Assembly: GCF_016805305.1 (NCBI RefSeq)
Contig: NZ_JAERQN010000008.1
Span: forward strand, 62,001 to 126,000
From: Falsiroseomonas ponticola
GTDB taxonomy: Bacteria; Pseudomonadota; Alphaproteobacteria; Acetobacterales; Acetobacteraceae
Length of the DNA: 64,000 nt
Reading direction: 5' to 3'
Numbering within the stretch: the stretch's first letter is position 1; the number at the start of each line of letters is the position of its first letter. Both the position numbers and the translations under genes were made by a program. Positions 25,968 through 33,758 of this stretch are shown in pieces. A model generated the notes under the pieces. It had not been told where the DNA came from. It saw only the letters and a list, made by a program, of their open reading frames with translations, and searched no databases.

Positions 25968-27043
25968 GGATCGCGATCTCCGGCGACGTGCTCCGCCCCT
26001 ATGACCATGGCGGGAACGCCGCCAAGCAGAACGGCAACATCCGCTGGCTGCACACCATCGCCGGCTGGGCGATCGCGGAAGCCGTGGGCGCGCCGGTCGA
26101 GCCCATCCTCGGCCAGCCCGAGCACTTCTCCCTCTGGGACGCCTATTCGCGCTTCGACCGGGAATGCAGCGTGCGAAGCTGGGCCGCGCTGTATCACGCG
26201 GAACCGACGCCCGCCTTCCTCGACTACGTTCAGGCGATCTACGGCGATGCCGATTTCGTCGTGCTGTTCGAGGGCAACCAGCTGCTGCTGCGCAGCCTCG
26301 ATCTCCTCGGCATCCCCTTCATCGACGTGGTGCTGCACCCCGTGCGCTTCCTGGACGACGTGGTGCTGGGCTTCCGCAGTTCCGACCCCGATGTGCAGCA
26401 CCGCCTGACGGAATTCGCCATCGCGGAGGAGGTGTTCTTCCGCGAGGCCGCGCTGCTGCGCGGGGGCCTGATGAAGGACACGACGAGCATCCCGAAGGAT
26501 GTGCGCGTGGTCTTCTTCGGCCAGACGGCCGACGACAAGGTGCTGATCCATGACGGGGCGCTGGTGGACCTCGCCACCGCGCCCCTGCCCTATGACACCA
26601 GGCGCTTCCAGACCTTCGAACGCGCAGGCTTCAAGCCCCACCCCTTCAACCGCGACGATTTCGGCATCTTCGCCCGGGTGCCCTTCCACCGCGTCGTCCC
26701 GGTGGAGGAGAATTTCTACCGGATCGTGTCGAGCGAGCAGATCGCCGAGATCGTCTCCGTCACCTCCAGCGTCTCGGTGGAGGCGCGGTATTTCGGCAAG
26801 CGCGGCACCCATCTCGGCCGCTTCCCCTATGAATTCTGGCCCGGCTCGCAGGGCGGCGGCGCCTATGTCCCCCTGGCGCATGAATACCTGCATGTCGCCT
26901 TCTGGCAGCGCCTCTTCGCCGGCCATCCGCCCGGCGGGGCGGTTCCGCGCGGCTTCCTCGGCCCCAGCAAGGTCCGGCTCTCGCTGCGCAGCTTCTGGGG
27001 CTTCAACGAGGTCACGCAGCGCGTCGCCGCCGGCATCGCCTGA
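25964..27043 (+). CDS. Hypothetical protein, probable glycan biosynthesis
   Basis: A 359-residue protein I cannot assign to a family. It has no signal peptide or membrane helix. The sequence opens MRIAISGDVLRPYDHGGNAA and alternates strands and helices (ADFVVLFEGNQLLLRSLDLLGIPFIDVVLHP), in keeping with a Rossmann-like or GT-B fold. The C-terminus has aromatic segments (RFPYEFWPG, YLHVAFWQRLF). Its start overlaps the stop of the glycosyltransferase gene by 4 bases, so it is a tightly coupled partner. A distant glycosyltransferase is plausible. Confidence 0.6.
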   Translation: MRIAISGDVLRPYDHGGNAAKQNGNIRWLHTIAGWAIAEAVGAPVEPILGQPEHFSLWDAYSRFDRECSVRSWAALYHAEPTPAFLDYVQAIYGDADFVVLFEGNQLLLRSLDLLGIPFIDVVLHPVRFLDDVVLGFRSSDPDVQHRLTEFAIAEEVFFREAALLRGGLMKDTTSIPKDVRVVFFGQTADDKVLIHDGALVDLATAPLPYDTRRFQTFERAGFKPHPFNRDDFGIFARVPFHRVVPVEENFYRIVSSEQIAEIVSVTSSVSVEARYFGKRGTHLGRFPYEFWPGSQGGGAYVPLAHEYLHVAFWQRLFAGHPPGGAVPRGFLGPSKVRLSLRSFWGFNEVTQRVAAGIA

Positions 27044-27078
27044 CGGAACCGTTCCACGGGTCGCGCGCGGGAGGGGGA

Positions 27079-27153
27079 TGGAGCGGGCGATGGGAATCGA
27101 ACCCACGACATTCAGCTTGGGAAGCTGACGTTCTACCTCTGAACTACGCCCGC
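27079..27153 (-). tRNA. tRNA-Gly(CCC)
   Basis: A complete cloverleaf on the minus strand, 75 bases including an encoded CCA at 27079-27081. The acceptor stem GCGGGCG/CGCCCGC pairs perfectly, the D-arm is GTTC...GAAC, the anticodon stem TCAGC/GCTGA holds loop TTCCCAA (anticodon CCC), and the T-arm is GTGGG TTCGATT CCCAT. It reads GGG codons. Confidence 0.95.
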
Positions 27154-27170
27154 AGCCGGAGGTGCCCCCC

Positions 27171-27200
27171 TCCATACCCCGCCCGCCGCCCACCCCGCAA
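27171..27200 (-). promoter_or_regulatory. Promoter of tRNA-Gly
   Basis: On the minus strand, a -35 TTGCGG (27200-27195), an 18-base spacer and a -10 TATGGA (27176-27171) lie about 18 bases before the tRNA 5' end. It is back-to-back with the metZ promoter. Confidence 0.5.
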
Positions 27201-27208
27201 GCCGTGCC

Positions 27209-27237
27209 TTGACCCCCATCGCGCCCACGCCTATCCG
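27209..27237 (+). promoter_or_regulatory. Promoter of the metZ riboswitch transcript
   Basis: A -35 TTGACC (27209-27214), a 17-base spacer and a -10 TATCCG (27232-27237) lie about 20 bases before the SAM-II aptamer. The start site would fall near 27244, leaving the riboswitch at the 5' end of the transcript. Confidence 0.55.
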
Positions 27238-27258
27238 TCATCCCGGCGCCCTGGCGCC

Positions 27259-27350
27259 CCTCGCGATTTGTCCGGCCTGATTGCGGCGAGGTCCCGGTGA
27301 CACGGGCGGCGGGCGTTCCGCCGAAAACAAGCGCGCTAAAGGGCCGCCGG
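27259..27350 (+). promoter_or_regulatory. SAM-II riboswitch upstream of metZ
   Basis: An H-type pseudoknot that binds S-adenosylmethionine. P1 is CCTCGC (27259-27264) with GCGAGG (27286-27291). Its loop has the conserved GATTTG and ATTGCG elements. The pseudoknot pairs CGGCC (27273-27277) with GGCCG (27342-27346), directly after the conserved GCTAAA (27335-27340). The stretch between P1 and GCTAAA is longer than the minimal form and includes an extra hairpin GGCGG...CCGCC (27307-27322). It lies 83 bases before metZ, a typical alphaproteobacterial target, and should lower expression when SAM is high. Confidence 0.85.
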
Positions 27351-27432
27351 GCCGGCCGTGCGCCGCCCGACGTGCCCCAAGGGGGGCCGGACGCCGCGTA
27401 TTGGCAGCCATGCTGCCCGGAAGGTGTCCCGA

Positions 27433-28821
27433 ATGGCCAAGTCCCTGCCCGACCGCCCGCTCCGCCCCGCAACGCTGCTGGTCCGCGGCGGGCAGATGCG
27501 CTCCAACCATGACGAGACGTCGGAGGCGCTCTACCTCACCTCCGGCTTCGTCTATGAAAGCGCCGGCCAGGCGGAACAGACCTTCCTCGGCGGCGTCCAG
27601 CACTACCAGTATTCCCGCTTCGGCAACCCCACCAGCACCATGCTGGAAGACCGGCTGGCGGCGCTGGAGGGCGCGGAAGCCTGCCGCCTGACGGCGACCG
27701 GCATGGCGGCCGTGCATGCCGCGATGCTCTCGCACCTCAAGGCGGGCGACCGCGTCGTCGCCTCCCGCGCGCTGTTCGGGTCCTGCCATTGGATCTGCTC
27801 CACCCTGCTGCCGCGCTACAACATCGCCTGCGACTTCGTGGATTGCGGCGACCTCGACCAGTGGAAGGCCGCGCTCTCCAAGCCCGCGCAGCTCGTGCTG
27901 CTGGAAACGCCGTCCAACCCGATGCTGGAGATGGTGGACCTCGCCGCGGTCTGCGACCTCGCGCATGCCGCCGGCGCCATCGTCGTGGCCGACAACGTCT
28001 TCGCGACACCGCTGCTGCAGAAGCCCATGCAGTTCGGCGCCGATGTCGTCGTCTATTCCTGCACCAAGCACATGGATGGCCAGGGCCGCGTGCTCGGCGG
28101 CGCCGTGCTCGGCCGCAAGAAGTGGGTGGATGAGGTGCTGCAGCCCTTCATCCGCAACACCGGCCCCTCCATCAGCCCCTTCAACGCCTGGGTCATCCTG
28201 AAGGGTCTGGAGACGCTGCACCTCCGCCTGCCCGCGATGTGCCGCAGCGCCGCCGCCATCGCCGATTTCCTGGCGGAGCGCAGCGAGATTTCCCGCGTCC
28301 TCTACCCCTTCCGCGTGGATCACCCCCAGCACGCCTTGGCCAAGGCGCAGATGGCGGCGGGCGGCAGCCTCGTCACCTTCGACGTGAAGGGCGGCAAGGA
28401 AGCGGCGTTCAAGTTCCTCGACGCGCTGAAGCTGATCGACGTCTCCAACAACCTCGGCGACGCCAAGTCGCTGGTGACGCATCCCGCCACCACCACGCAT
28501 ATGCGGGTCGGCGCGGAGGAACGCGGCCGCCTCGGCATCACCGACGGCACCATCCGCTTCTCGGTGGGGCTGGAGGATGTGGCCGACCTGATCGCCGATG
28601 TGTCGGAAGCGCTGGACACCATCGCCCCCGCGCCGGCGCCCACGCGCCGCGTCCCGATCGTGGAGGTCGAGCCGCTGCCGGAAGCGGCGCCGGAGCCCGC
28701 GCCCAAGCCGAAGAAGGCCGCCAAGCCCAAGCCCGCGCCGAAGGCCGAGCCCGTGGCCGAGGCCTCGCTGTTCGAGCTGACGGCCCCGCTGCCGGAAGCC
28801 CCGAAGCGCAAGGGCGGCTGA
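27433..28821 (+). CDS. metZ: O-succinylhomoserine sulfhydrylase with C-terminal Pro/Ala/Lys tail
   Basis: A PLP enzyme that makes homocysteine from O-succinyl- (or acetyl-) homoserine and sulfide in methionine synthesis. The core (1-396) is a complete Cys/Met-metabolism transsulfuration fold: YSRFGNPTSTMLEDRLAALE, the TATGMAAVHAAMLS cofactor loop, VLLETPSNPMLEMVD, the PLP lysine Lys212 (VYSCTKHMDGQG) and SLVTHPATTTHM. Residues 397-462 are a 66-residue low-complexity tail rich in Pro, Ala, Lys and Glu that most MetZ proteins lack. The start ATG at 27433 follows a GGAAGG ribosome site and the SAM-II riboswitch. Confidence 0.95.
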   Translation: MAKSLPDRPLRPATLLVRGGQMRSNHDETSEALYLTSGFVYESAGQAEQTFLGGVQHYQYSRFGNPTSTMLEDRLAALEGAEACRLTATGMAAVHAAMLSHLKAGDRVVASRALFGSCHWICSTLLPRYNIACDFVDCGDLDQWKAALSKPAQLVLLETPSNPMLEMVDLAAVCDLAHAAGAIVVADNVFATPLLQKPMQFGADVVVYSCTKHMDGQGRVLGGAVLGRKKWVDEVLQPFIRNTGPSISPFNAWVILKGLETLHLRLPAMCRSAAAIADFLAERSEISRVLYPFRVDHPQHALAKAQMAAGGSLVTFDVKGGKEAAFKFLDALKLIDVSNNLGDAKSLVTHPATTTHMRVGAEERGRLGITDGTIRFSVGLEDVADLIADVSEALDTIAPAPAPTRRVPIVEVEPLPEAAPEPAPKPKKAAKPKPAPKAEPVAEASLFELTAPLPEAPKRKGG

Positions 28822-28827
28822 CGCGCC

Positions 28828-29436
28828 ATGGAGCTTTCCACCTGGCTCGCCTTCTGCGCCGCGGCGGGGGTGATGGTGCTGATCCCCGGCCCCACCATCC
28901 TGCTGGTCATTGGCCAGAGCCTGGGTGGCGGGCTCCGCAACGCGCTGCCGCTGGCGGCCGGCGTGGCGCTGGGCGATTTCGTCGCCATGGTGCTGTCGCT
29001 GGCCGGCCTCGGCGCCATCCTCGCCGCCTCCGCCACGCTCTTCACCGCGGTGAAATGGGTGGGCGCGGCCTACCTCATCTGGCTCGGCGTGAAGATGTGG
29101 CGCGCGCCGGTGACGGCGGAGGCAACGCCGCCCCTGCCGCCCGCCCGCGCCATGCGCCAGGCCTTCATCGTGACCGCGCTGAACCCGAAGGGCATCGTCT
29201 TCTTCGTGGCCTTCGTGCCGCAATTCATCGATGCGCGGGGCAGCTTCGTGACGCAGGCGGCGATCCTGGTCGCCACCTTCGTGACCATCGCCGCCATCAA
29301 CGCGGCTTCCTACGCGCTGCTGGCAGGCAAGCTCTCCGGCGCCGTGCGGCGGCCTTCCGTGCGGCAGGCGCTGAACCGCGCGGGCGGGTCGGTGCTGGTG
29401 GCGGCGGGGCTCGCGGTGGCGCTGCGCCGCGCCTGA
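28828..29436 (+). CDS. LysE/RhtB family amino-acid exporter
   Basis: A 202-residue inner-membrane exporter with six helices. The family signature is at the N-terminus (VMVLIPGPTILLVIGQSLGGG), and loop 3 contains ALNPKGIVFFVAFVPQFI. It starts 6 bases after metZ, so it is probably co-transcribed under the same riboswitch. Export of homoserine, methionine-related amino acids or homocysteine would fit but is not shown by sequence. Confidence 0.9.
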   Translation: MELSTWLAFCAAAGVMVLIPGPTILLVIGQSLGGGLRNALPLAAGVALGDFVAMVLSLAGLGAILAASATLFTAVKWVGAAYLIWLGVKMWRAPVTAEATPPLPPARAMRQAFIVTALNPKGIVFFVAFVPQFIDARGSFVTQAAILVATFVTIAAINAASYALLAGKLSGAVRRPSVRQALNRAGGSVLVAAGLAVALRRA

Positions 29437-29503
29437 GGCCGGGAACACCGAGGCTGGACAGCGCCCGGCGCCGCGTCCAGCATTCTGCGCGGGGAGCAAC
29501 GCC

Positions 29504-29911
29504 ATGGCTGAAGACTACAGCGAAACCACGCGGGACATCCGCGTCTCCGTCCGCAGCTTCTACCTCGCGGACCAGTCGGAGCCCGAGCGCAGCCACTTCG
29601 TCTGGGCCTATCGCGTCACCATCGAGAATCGCGGCCGCCACACCGTGCAGCTGCTGAAGCGCAGCTGGCGCATCACCGATGCGCTGGGCCGCACGCAGCA
29701 GGTGCATGGCGAAGGCGTGGTCGGCGAACAGCCGGTGCTCGAGCCGGGGCAGAACTTCGAATACACCTCCGGCACGCCGCTCTCCACGCCATCGGGCTTC
29801 ATGCGCGGCGCCTACCACATGGTGGTGACCGCGACGGGGGAGGCCTTCGACGTGGCCATCCCCCCCTTCAGCCTGGACAGCCCGCACCAGCCGACCAGCC
29901 GGGTGCATTGA
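29504..29911 (+). CDS. apaG: ApaG domain protein
   Basis: A 135-residue cytoplasmic protein of the ApaG family (fibronectin-III-like fold). It shows the family blocks VSVRSFYLADQSEPERSHFVW, YRVTIENRGRHTVQLLKRSW, the VHGEGVVGEQPVLEPGQNFEYTSG core split across two strands, and FMRGAYHMV. ApaG has been linked to Mg/Co tolerance, but its biochemical role is unsettled. The length matches the family (about 125-130). Confidence 0.95.
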   Translation: MAEDYSETTRDIRVSVRSFYLADQSEPERSHFVWAYRVTIENRGRHTVQLLKRSWRITDALGRTQQVHGEGVVGEQPVLEPGQNFEYTSGTPLSTPSGFMRGAYHMVVTATGEAFDVAIPPFSLDSPHQPTSRVH

Positions 29912-29918
29912 GCCCCGG

Positions 29919-30890
29919 TCAATCCGCGAATTCGCCCGCGGCCTCGATGATCGGCTTCCAGCGCGCGACCTCGCTGGCCAGGAGCGCGCGCAGCGCTTCC
30001 GGCGAACCCGTCGCCTCCGGCTCCGGCGCGGTGCCCAGCTCGTTCAGCCGCGCCACCACGCGCGGATCGGCCAGCGCCACCCGCAGCGCGCGGTTCAGGC
30101 GTTCCACCACGGCCCGCGGCGTGCCGGCGGGGGCGAACAGCGCCTGCCAGATGGAGAGCTGGAAATCGGGCATGCCCGCCTCCGCCGTCGTCGGCACCTC
30201 CGGCATCATCGGCAGGCGGGCGGGGGCGGCCAGCGCGAAGGCCTTCACCGTGCGGCCCTGCACCTGCCCCAGCGCGCTGGTTGTCTGGTCGCAATAGAGG
30301 TCGATGCGCCCCGAATTCAGCTCCGGGAATACCTCGCCCGAGCTGCGGAAGGGCACCGTCGTCGCCTGGCTGCGCAGCGCCGCCTGCATCAGCATGGCGC
30401 AGAGCTGGGAGGAGGAGCCGAGCCCCGCATGCGCCAGGTTCGCCGCCGTGCCCTGGCGCTGCAGGAAGGCCGTCATCTCCGCCAGCGTCGTGCCGGGGAA
30501 GCTCGGCCGGCCGATCCAGACCATGGGGTTGCGGTTCATGATGCCGATCGGCTCGAAATCCCGCACCGGGTCCCAGGCCAGGCGGCGATAGAGCGTCGGC
30601 GCCGTGGACATGCCGATGTTGTGCATCAGGATGCGGTAGCCATCCGGCCGCGCCTGCGCCGCGCGCCCCACGCCGATGGTGCCGCCGGCGCCGGGGATGT
30701 TCTCGATCACCACGGGCTGGCCGAGGTCGCGGCCCATCGCATCGCCGATGATGCGCGCCACGCCGTCGATCGGGCCGGGCGCGAAGGGGATGATCATGGT
30801 GATGGGCTGCGTCGGCCAGGCCGGCTGCGCGGCGGCCGGGGTGGCGAAGGGCAAGGCCGCCAGCGCGGCCATCAGGGTTCGACGCAGCAT
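29919..30890 (-). CDS. Bug/TctC family tricarboxylate transporter substrate-binding protein
   Basis: A second orphan periplasmic Bug protein of 323 residues. It has a signal peptide (MLRRTLMAALAALPFATPAAA), WPTQPITMIIPFAPGPIDGVAR, VVIENIPGAGGTIGVGRAAQ, and the C-terminal MPEVPTTAEAGMPDF and LNRALRVALADPRVVARLNELG blocks. The usual GG of the ligand loop reads GPI here, a small departure from PFPPGG. No TctAB genes lie nearby. Its stop is 8 bases from the convergent apaG stop. Confidence 0.92.
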   Translation of the reverse strand: MLRRTLMAALAALPFATPAAAQPAWPTQPITMIIPFAPGPIDGVARIIGDAMGRDLGQPVVIENIPGAGGTIGVGRAAQARPDGYRILMHNIGMSTAPTLYRRLAWDPVRDFEPIGIMNRNPMVWIGRPSFPGTTLAEMTAFLQRQGTAANLAHAGLGSSSQLCAMLMQAALRSQATTVPFRSSGEVFPELNSGRIDLYCDQTTSALGQVQGRTVKAFALAAPARLPMMPEVPTTAEAGMPDFQLSIWQALFAPAGTPRAVVERLNRALRVALADPRVVARLNELGTAPEPEATGSPEALRALLASEVARWKPIIEAAGEFAD

Positions 30891-30912
30891 CAGCAGGCCT
30901 CCTTCGAAAGGG

Positions 30913-31236
30913 TCACACGCCCCTGAGGATGAGAAGGGCGAGGATCACGAGGACGATCGGGTACTCCAGCCGCAGCCAGGCGCGGTCCCGCGCCAGCGTG
31001 CCCACCACGCCGGCCAGCACCGCCAGCGCCAGCGCGGCGCCGGCACCGCGCGCGGCCGGCACCAGCAGCAGCACCGCGGCCAGCGCCTCCGCCAGCCCGA
31101 CCGCGATGCGCAGCCAGGCGGGGTAGCCCCAGCGGTCGAATTCGGCGCGGATGAAGCCGGGGGCCGCCAGGTTCAGCCCCGCGCCCACCGCCATGGCGGC
31201 CGCCAGCACCAGCGGCAGGATGGCCGCGGCCGTCAT
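30913..31236 (-). CDS. DoxX-like small membrane protein
   Basis: A 107-residue inner-membrane protein with four helices, matching the DoxX-like family (LAAPGFIRAEFDRWGYPAWLRIAVGLAEALAAVLL region). Function is unknown; relatives are linked to redox or quinone-associated complexes. Its ATG overlaps the stop of the upstream RidA-like gene (ATGA), so translation is coupled. The longer ORF to 31329 is not needed. Confidence 0.8.
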   Translation of the reverse strand: MTAAAILPLVLAAAMAVGAGLNLAAPGFIRAEFDRWGYPAWLRIAVGLAEALAAVLLLVPAARGAGAALALAVLAGVVGTLARDRAWLRLEYPIVLVILALLILRGV

Positions 31237-31694
31237 GCCGGGCGGTAGGCCGCGACGATGTCCACCTCCACCCGCGCGCCGGGGGTGGAAAGCTGGTTCA
31301 CGCAGACCGTCGTGCTGACCGGCCGCCAATCGCCGAAATAGCGCCCCTGCACCTGGTTCAGCCCGTCCTGGTCGCGCATGTCCGTCAGGTAGCGCGTCAC
31401 CTTGATGACGTCGGTCCAGCTCAGCCCCTCATGCGCCAGGATGGCGCCCAGCGTGTCGAAGACGCGGGTGCACTGGTCCTCGATCCGGACGGGATGCTCA
31501 TGCTCCTCCGGCCGGTGGGGGTGGTGGTGATAGAGCGGCGATGGCGTGGCGCCGGAGATGTAGAGCGTGTCCCCCCCGCCCCGCACGCGCATGGCGGGGG
31601 CATAGGGCATGTCCGCCTGCCGGGCGGGGTTGGTCTGGATCTCGCCCAGGCGCGGATTGGTGGGCGAGGTGCGGAAAGGCGGCGGTGCGGACAT
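31233..31694 (-). CDS. RidA/YjgF-family protein with His-rich insertion
   Basis: A 153-residue member of the RidA superfamily, which hydrolyses reactive enamines/imines or carries related activities. It has GGGDTLYISGATPSPL, then DQCTRVFDTLGAILAHEGLSWTDVIKVT, and the end STPGARVEVDIVAAYRPA, where the usual catalytic Arg is seen in GARVEVD. A His-rich insert YHHHPHRPEEHEHP (about 55-68) breaks the first sheet and is unusual. It heads the RidA-DoxX pair and is divergent from a MarR regulator across a shared operator. Confidence 0.85.
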   Translation of the reverse strand: MSAPPPFRTSPTNPRLGEIQTNPARQADMPYAPAMRVRGGGDTLYISGATPSPLYHHHPHRPEEHEHPVRIEDQCTRVFDTLGAILAHEGLSWTDVIKVTRYLTDMRDQDGLNQVQGRYFGDWRPVSTTVCVNQLSTPGARVEVDIVAAYRPA

Positions 31695-31739
31695 TCGTCT
31701 CTGTCTCCATCGGCCGTTGTCGGCCGGCGTTCCTCGTGC

Positions 31740-31782
31740 TTGGGGTGAGCCTGGAGAGGCAATATCTTTCCGTCAAGATATT
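31740..31782 (+). promoter_or_regulatory. MarR-type operator overlapping divergent promoters
   Basis: A perfect 8-bp inverted repeat AATATCTT-N6-AAGATATT lies at 31761-31782 between the RidA-like and MarR genes. A plus-strand promoter (TTGGGG 31740-31745, 17 bases, TATCTT 31763-31768) has its -10 inside the left arm. A minus-strand TTGACG (31776-31771) that could be the -35 for the RidA operon overlaps the right arm. This arrangement fits autorepression and repression of the divergent operon by the MarR protein. Confidence 0.65.
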
Positions 31783-31799
31783 TCGTGGTGAGACACCTG

Positions 31800-32300
31800 A
31801 TGACAGACAGCGTGGATGAGCTGGTCGAGGCCTGGCGCACCGCGCGGCCGGGCATCGACCCCAGCCACCTCCATCTCTTCGGCCGGATCCCCCGCATCGA
31901 GACGCAGCTGCGCCGCCGGGCGGAGGCCTGGCTGGCGCCGCTCGGCCTGAGCTGGGACATGTTCGACCTGATGGCGACGCTGCTGCGCGCGCCGGACCAC
32001 ACGATGCGGCCGGGCGAACTCTCCCGCTGGTGCCTGCTCTCCACCGGCGCCATGACCAAGCGGCTGGACCGGCTGGAGCGTGCGGGCTTCATCACCCGCG
32101 CGACAGACCCCGCGGATCGCCGCGCCCTGCTGGTGCGCCTCACGCCCGAAGGCCTGGCGCTGGCGGAACGCGCCGTGCCCGTGCATTTCGCCGCCGCCCA
32201 GGCCGCGCTCGCCGCCCTGTCGCCCGAGGAACGCCGCGCGATGGAGGCGCTGTCTCGCCGCCTGCTCACGGCGCTGGAGGCGGAGTCCGTTCCGGCCTGA
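31800..32300 (+). CDS. MarR-family transcriptional regulator
   Basis: A 166-residue winged-helix repressor. The DNA-binding part has the recognition helix in LSRWCLLSTGAMTKRLDRLERAGF and the wing ITRATDPADRRALLVRLTPEG, both diagnostic of MarR. Helices at each end (SHLHLFGRIPRIETQLRRRAE and the C-terminus) form the dimer. It is divergent from the RidA-DoxX operon and probably binds the AATATCTT palindrome between them. GTG codons at 31785 and 31788 are alternative starts. Confidence 0.9.
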   Translation: MTDSVDELVEAWRTARPGIDPSHLHLFGRIPRIETQLRRRAEAWLAPLGLSWDMFDLMATLLRAPDHTMRPGELSRWCLLSTGAMTKRLDRLERAGFITRATDPADRRALLVRLTPEGLALAERAVPVHFAAAQAALAALSPEERRAMEALSRRLLTALEAESVPA

Positions 32301-32354
32301 TCCGCCGGTTGCGCCCCGCCCCCCGCTCAGGCATACGCAGCCCATCCCGTCGAT

Positions 32355-32580
32355 ACCGCGCGGGAGAGAGCGGGCGAGTCGCCCCGGGCCCTTGCCCGGA
32401 CGCGATCATCCCCGCCGCCGAAGGCGCAACCGGCCCCCGGAAACGCTCAGGCAGAAGGAACCGCGCGGAGAAGGGACCTCTGGAAAGCCCGCAGCCCGAA
32501 CGGGGTGTGGCACCGACGGAGTAAGGCACCCCCCTCAACGGGCGGGGCCGAATCTCTCAGGTCACGGGACAGAGGGGGGC
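32355..32580 (+). promoter_or_regulatory. Tandem glycine riboswitch upstream of gcvTHP
   Basis: Two adjacent glycine aptamers fill the 330-base gap before gcvT. The first has CGGGAGAGAG (32361-32370), GCCGAAGGCGCAA and CTCAGGCAGAAGG. The second has CACCGACGGAGTAAGGC, GCCGAATCTCTCAGG and the closing GGGACAGAGG (32567-32576). These are the conserved blocks of the class, and the tandem form usually switches glycine cleavage genes on when glycine is high. About 50 bases remain for the expression platform. Confidence 0.92.
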
Positions 32581-32630
32581 CACGGATCAACCTTCGCCAC
32601 GCCGGCGGGGGCAACGCCTGTGGGGGCACC

Positions 32631-33746
32631 GTGGCCGATCAGACTGGCAGCGAAATGCTGCTCGAGACTCCGTTGGCATCGCTTCACCGGGAGCTGGGCG
32701 GCCGCATGGTCCCCTTCGCCGGCTACGCCATGCCGGTGCAGTATCCCCTCGGCATCATGGGGGAGCATCTGCACACCCGCGCAGCCGCGGGCCTCTTCGA
32801 CGTGTCGCACATGGGCCAGGCCGAACTCGTCGGGGAAGGCGCGGCGGCGGCGCTGGAGAAGCTGACGCCGGCCGATGTCCAGGCGCTGAAGCCCGGCCGC
32901 CAGCGCTACGGCCTGCTGATGACGGAAGCGGGCGGCATCCTCGACGACTTCATGGTCACCAATCTCGGCGACCGGCTCTTCCTGGTGCTGAACGCGTCGC
33001 GCAAGCATCTCGACATCCCGGCGATCGAGGCCGTGCTGCCCGCGGGCGTGAAGCTCAACCCCCTGCCCGACCGCGCGCTGATCGCCCTGCAGGGCCCCGC
33101 CGCCGTCGCCGCCATCGCGACGCTGGCGCCGGGCATCGCGCAGCTCTCCTTCATGGGCGTCGGGCGCTTCGACATCGCCGGCGTCCCCGCCATCGTCAGC
33201 CGCAGCGGCTATACCGGCGAGGATGGCGTCGAGGTGTCCGTGCCTGCCGAGGACGCCGAGCGTTTCGCCCGCGCCCTGCTCGCCCTGCCCGGCGTGCAGC
33301 CCGCCGGCCTCGGCGCGCGGGATTCGCTGCGGCTGGAGGCCGGCCTCTGCCTCTACGGCAACGACCTCGATGAGACGACGAGCCCGGTCGAGGCGAACCT
33401 GGTCTGGACCATCGGCAAGCGCCGCCGGATGGCCTTCGACTTCCTCGGCGCCGACCGCGTGCGGGACGAACTCGACAACGGCCCGAAGCGGCTCCGCGTC
33501 GGCATCCTGCCGGAAGGCCGCCAGCCCGCCCGCGGCCACACGCCCGTGCATGCGCGGGGCGGCGAGCCTGTCGGAGAGATCACCTCCGGCGGCTTCGGCC
33601 CCTCCGTCAATGGCCCCGTCGCCATGGGCTACCTGGCCCGCCACGCGGCCGCGGACAACGCGCCGCTCGACCTGATGGTGCGCGGCAAGGCCCTGCCCGG
33701 CCGCGTCGCCGCCCTGCCCTTCACCCCCCACCGCTACGCCCGCTGA
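32631..33746 (+). CDS. gcvT: Glycine cleavage system T protein (aminomethyltransferase)
   Basis: A 371-residue tetrahydrofolate-dependent enzyme that releases ammonia from the aminomethyl group on GcvH and forms methylene-THF. It shows LGGRMVPFAGYAMPVQYP, FDVSHMGQAEL, SRSGYTGEDGVEVSVP with the catalytic-region Asp, and the C-terminal barrel ending PFTPHRYAR. The GTG at 32631 follows a GGGGG ribosome site and gives the usual length; ATG 32655 is an alternative. It is the first gene of a gcvT-H-P operon. Confidence 0.95.
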   Translation: MADQTGSEMLLETPLASLHRELGGRMVPFAGYAMPVQYPLGIMGEHLHTRAAAGLFDVSHMGQAELVGEGAAAALEKLTPADVQALKPGRQRYGLLMTEAGGILDDFMVTNLGDRLFLVLNASRKHLDIPAIEAVLPAGVKLNPLPDRALIALQGPAAVAAIATLAPGIAQLSFMGVGRFDIAGVPAIVSRSGYTGEDGVEVSVPAEDAERFARALLALPGVQPAGLGARDSLRLEAGLCLYGNDLDETTSPVEANLVWTIGKRRRMAFDFLGADRVRDELDNGPKRLRVGILPEGRQPARGHTPVHARGGEPVGEITSGGFGPSVNGPVAMGYLARHAAADNAPLDLMVRGKALPGRVAALPFTPHRYAR

Positions 33747-33758
33747 GGAGCACATCCA

